A DNA stretch of 64,000 nucleotides from positions 155,027 to 219,026 of the forward strand of contig CACYQN010000012.1 in assembly GCA_902776565.1 (NCBI GenBank), in the 5' to 3' direction. Of this stretch, positions 62,197-64,000 are shown piece by piece. Source of the stretch: an uncultured Bacteroidia bacterium (GTDB taxonomy: Bacteria > Bacteroidota > Bacteroidia > Bacteroidales > ML635J-15). Position numbers and translations under genes: made by a program. Numbering within the stretch: position 1 is the first letter of the stretch; each line of letters opens with the position of its first letter. The notes under the pieces are model-generated. The model was not told where the DNA came from. It saw only the letters and a program-made list of their open reading frames with translations, and ran no database searches.

Positions 62197-64000
62197 TTAT
62201 TGTTTCACAACATTCCTGTTGATTACAAAATCGTTTGTGCTGACCCTTACCGCGTAGGCTGCCGGCGGCAGATTGCTGAGATTCAAAATGGTCTCGTAGC
62301 TGTTCTGCGGGGCGGCTACCTCCTCGGTATAGACGAGTCTGCCAAGCATGTCGTAAACATCGATGGTTGCTGCACGGTTGCCGAAGTTGTCAAGGACGAC
62401 TGTCAACTCATCGTTGAACGGGTTCGGGTAAGCCTGAACATCCGGCTCGCCGACTTCGGGTTCGATGCAGTTTGCAACCACGATTTCCGAAATGGTGCGA
62501 GTGCCATCGTAGTCAACCTGAACTAAGCGGTAGTAGTTGTCGCCGCCATGCACACCGTAGTCGGTATAGCTATAGTCGAGCGAAGCGATGCTGTTGCCGG
62601 CGCCTGCTATGCGGGCAATCTCGGTGAAGTTTATAGCATCGTCGGAACGCTCGAGCGAGAAGTAGTCGTTGTTCTTTTCGGTGGCTGTTGTCCACTCGAT
62701 GAGTGCTGAACGACCGTCGCAGGTTGCGGTGAAGGATGTGAGTTCGATTGGAAGCAGAGTTTCATCGTCAGTTGAACCGAACGAACCCTTGAGTCCAGCA
62801 CGGTTGGTTGCAGGTATTGTAACTCCAGTGACAGCAAGTTCATAATAATCGCCGCTTACACCTGCAGTTCCCCCCATGTTCTTCCAGCAACCGTCATAGA
62901 TGGCAAACTTAATGGCATCTACATCACGCTGGTTGATACTTGTATCGGTAAAGTGAACGTCTGATGTTGCTATCGACCTGAAGTTTACTCCTGATACTTC
63001 AGCGGTACTGCTTATATCCCAGTACTCGGCGTTGCTTACATGGTGGAAACGGTTAGTTCCGTCTTCGGCGCACATGTCGTTTATATTCCAGAAGTTCGGA
63101 TAGCCGTCATTTTCCATATCGAAACCATCTGTAGATGCCGACTTATTGAAGTGCATTGATACTGTTCCGCCACTACGGGTTGCAGGAACATCAACTTCGC
63201 CAAGTACGCCGTTGCTACCTATCGGGAATGTGAAGGCTGCAGAACCGAGGGTCTTGGTTACTGTACCATCGACATAAGAAGTGAGGCTTGCTCCCGTTGC
63301 AGTTGCAGAACTACCGAATGAAACATCGCCAGAAACGACACCTGTTCCAAATGTTGCAAGACCGTTGACGACTATGCCGTTCGGAGCGATAATCTTCTTT
63401 CCGCTGACAGTCTGTGCAATAGTTACATTGCTGAATGTTGCAGCATCGCTGAGAGTCTGGTCATCGCTACCGACAAACTCGATTGTACTGTTATCCTGTG
63501 CGGTCAATGTTCCGTTTACAGAACCTGCAATGCTAAGAGTTTTGTTTGCAGGGATGGTTACAGAACCACCGTCTATAGTTACATTGCCTACGGTTGCATT
63601 TGTGCTGAGGCTTGGCCACTGTGATGATGGCAAGCACTCGCCTGTACCTATAAAATAGTTCTTTGCAGTGGCTGGTATCGAAGATGCTACGGAATAGTTT
63701 CCTCCGCTATACATATACCAGTTGGAAGCGGTGTTCCAGTCGGTTGAACCGCCACGCCAGATGTAGTCGTAAGATGATGCGCTTGCAATGTCGGGAGTGT
63801 TGACTGTAACAGTACGTGAACCTGTAGTCTGGCAACCGTTTCTGCTATCGGTTGTCGTTACGGTATATTCTGTGGTTGTACTTGGGGTTACCTCATTGTC
63901 AGATGTCGTAATACTATTCGACCATGAATAAGTATAGTTTGCATCACTTGTGGTATGCAAGGTTGTAGATACGCCAAGACAAACTTCGTTTGTGCCAGTA
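62197..64000 (-). CDS. T9SS type A cargo protein, N-terminus beyond window
   Basis: C-terminal 600 or so residues of a larger exported protein; the frame is open to base 64000, and the apparent start at 63960 is a TTG inside an Ig-like repeat. Order: PKD/Ig-like segment (YTYSWSNSITTSDNEVTP), a threonine/serine-rich beta region with WRGGSTDWNTASNWY and repeated VTIPANKTLSIAGS strands, a FN3-like module (LPIELTSFTATCDGRSALIE, SFSLERSDD-type), and the type A sorting domain: VQAYPNPFNDEL, IDVYDMLGRLVY, LPPAAYAVRV and the end NRNVVKQ. Predicted to be secreted and surface-attached. Function unknown; the WRGGSTDWNTASNW motif is common in Bacteroidota autotransporter-like surface proteins. Confidence 0.88.
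   Translation of the reverse strand, partial: TGTNEVCLGVSTTLHTTSDANYTYSWSNSITTSDNEVTPSTTTEYTVTTTDSRNGCQTTGSRTVTVNTPDIASASSYDYIWRGGSTDWNTASNWYMYSGGNYSVASSIPATAKNYFIGTGECLPSSQWPSLSTNATVGNVTIDGGSVTIPANKTLSIAGSVNGTLTAQDNSTIEFVGSDDQTLSDAATFSNVTIAQTVSGKKIIAPNGIVVNGLATFGTGVVSGDVSFGSSATATGASLTSYVDGTVTKTLGSAAFTFPIGSNGVLGEVDVPATRSGGTVSMHFNKSASTDGFDMENDGYPNFWNINDMCAEDGTNRFHHVSNAEYWDISSTAEVSGVNFRSIATSDVHFTDTSINQRDVDAIKFAIYDGCWKNMGGTAGVSGDYYELAVTGVTIPATNRAGLKGSFGSTDDETLLPIELTSFTATCDGRSALIEWTTATEKNNDYFSLERSDDAINFTEIARIAGAGNSIASLDYSYTDYGVHGGDNYYRLVQVDYDGTRTISEIVVANCIEPEVGEPDVQAYPNPFNDELTVVLDNFGNRAATIDVYDMLGRLVYTEEVAAPQNSYETILNLSNLPPAAYAVRVSTNDFVINRNVVKQ

Overview
The window looks like a chromosomal segment of a Bacteroidota bacterium, most likely of the order Bacteroidales. 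Three lines of evidence support this. Many genes are preceded by a TAnnTTTG -7 box, several with TTTG about 19 bp further upstream, as is typical of the phylum. The genome encodes type IX secretion (T9SS) cargo and PorP/PorE-like envelope proteins. Phylum-restricted families (DUF6427, DUF4837, GlsA-like acyltransferase, ECF sigma/anti-sigma pairs) are also present. No rRNA is present; one tRNA-Ser(GCU) is.

Layout. 1-3.2 kb: 3' part of purD, a DUF6427 membrane protein and a polyprenyl diphosphate synthase, all on +. 3.3-10.6 kb (-): vsr, a lysophospholipid-type acyltransferase, a porP/porE-like pair, pckA and a lipoprotein. 10.7-11.2 kb: tRNA-Ser and repeats. 11.2-14 kb: two paralogous lipoproteins separated by a MITE-like element. 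14.3-17.7 kb: gltX and an ECF sigma factor overlapping a membrane protein whose outer part has PKD-like and CHU_C-like domains. 17.8-21.2 kb: an AbiE-type toxin-antitoxin pair, a second MITE-like element and an AAA/DUF4143 ATPase preceded by three spaced operator-like repeats. 21.4-24.4 kb: a repeat-built type A T9SS adhesin. 24.6-29.1 kb: DUF819 permease, Omp85-like barrel, MFS sugar transporter. 29.1-35.5 kb: recG, a methyltransferase, a DUF4837 lipoprotein and a NatAB-type ABC exporter. 35.6-36.3 kb: an ORF6N protein.

36.3-43.5 kb is the most suggestive accessory locus. It has two glycosyltransferases, a radical SAM protein with an N-terminal twitch/SPASM-like segment, a NeuD/PglD-like acyltransferase, and a fatty-acid mini-set (FabL-like enoyl reductase, FabF-like ketosynthase, FabZ-like dehydratase) without its own acyl carrier protein. 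A single-domain response regulator follows. 43.5-45.7 kb: era, radC, rpsT. 46.1-53.3 kb: a 2398-residue adhesin with a glycine-rich beta-helix-like section, six SprB-type repeats and a type B (CHU_C) C-terminus. 53.4-64 kb: paired half-size chromate transporters, an exported TPR-CHAT protein, Mrp/ApbC plus Nfu, tadA, an amidohydrolase, and the C-terminal part of another T9SS cargo.

How the parts may fit together: the PorP/SprF-like and PorE-like proteins belong to families that attach or export T9SS cargo, and the window holds two type A cargos and one type B cargo. The sigma/anti-sigma pair carries a cargo-like domain on a membrane-anchored regulator, which invites the hypothesis that it senses the secretion system or the cell surface.

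The intergenic DNA is unusually rich in small palindromic elements. Three MITE-like elements share internal modules in permuted order, and two of them have exact 8-bp flanking duplications. Two copies of another element are identical over 100 bp, each flanked by its own direct repeat. There are also paired palindromes and arrays of tiny GGC/GCC hairpins. One repeat-derived sequence lies inside the C-terminal sorting domain of the type A adhesin.
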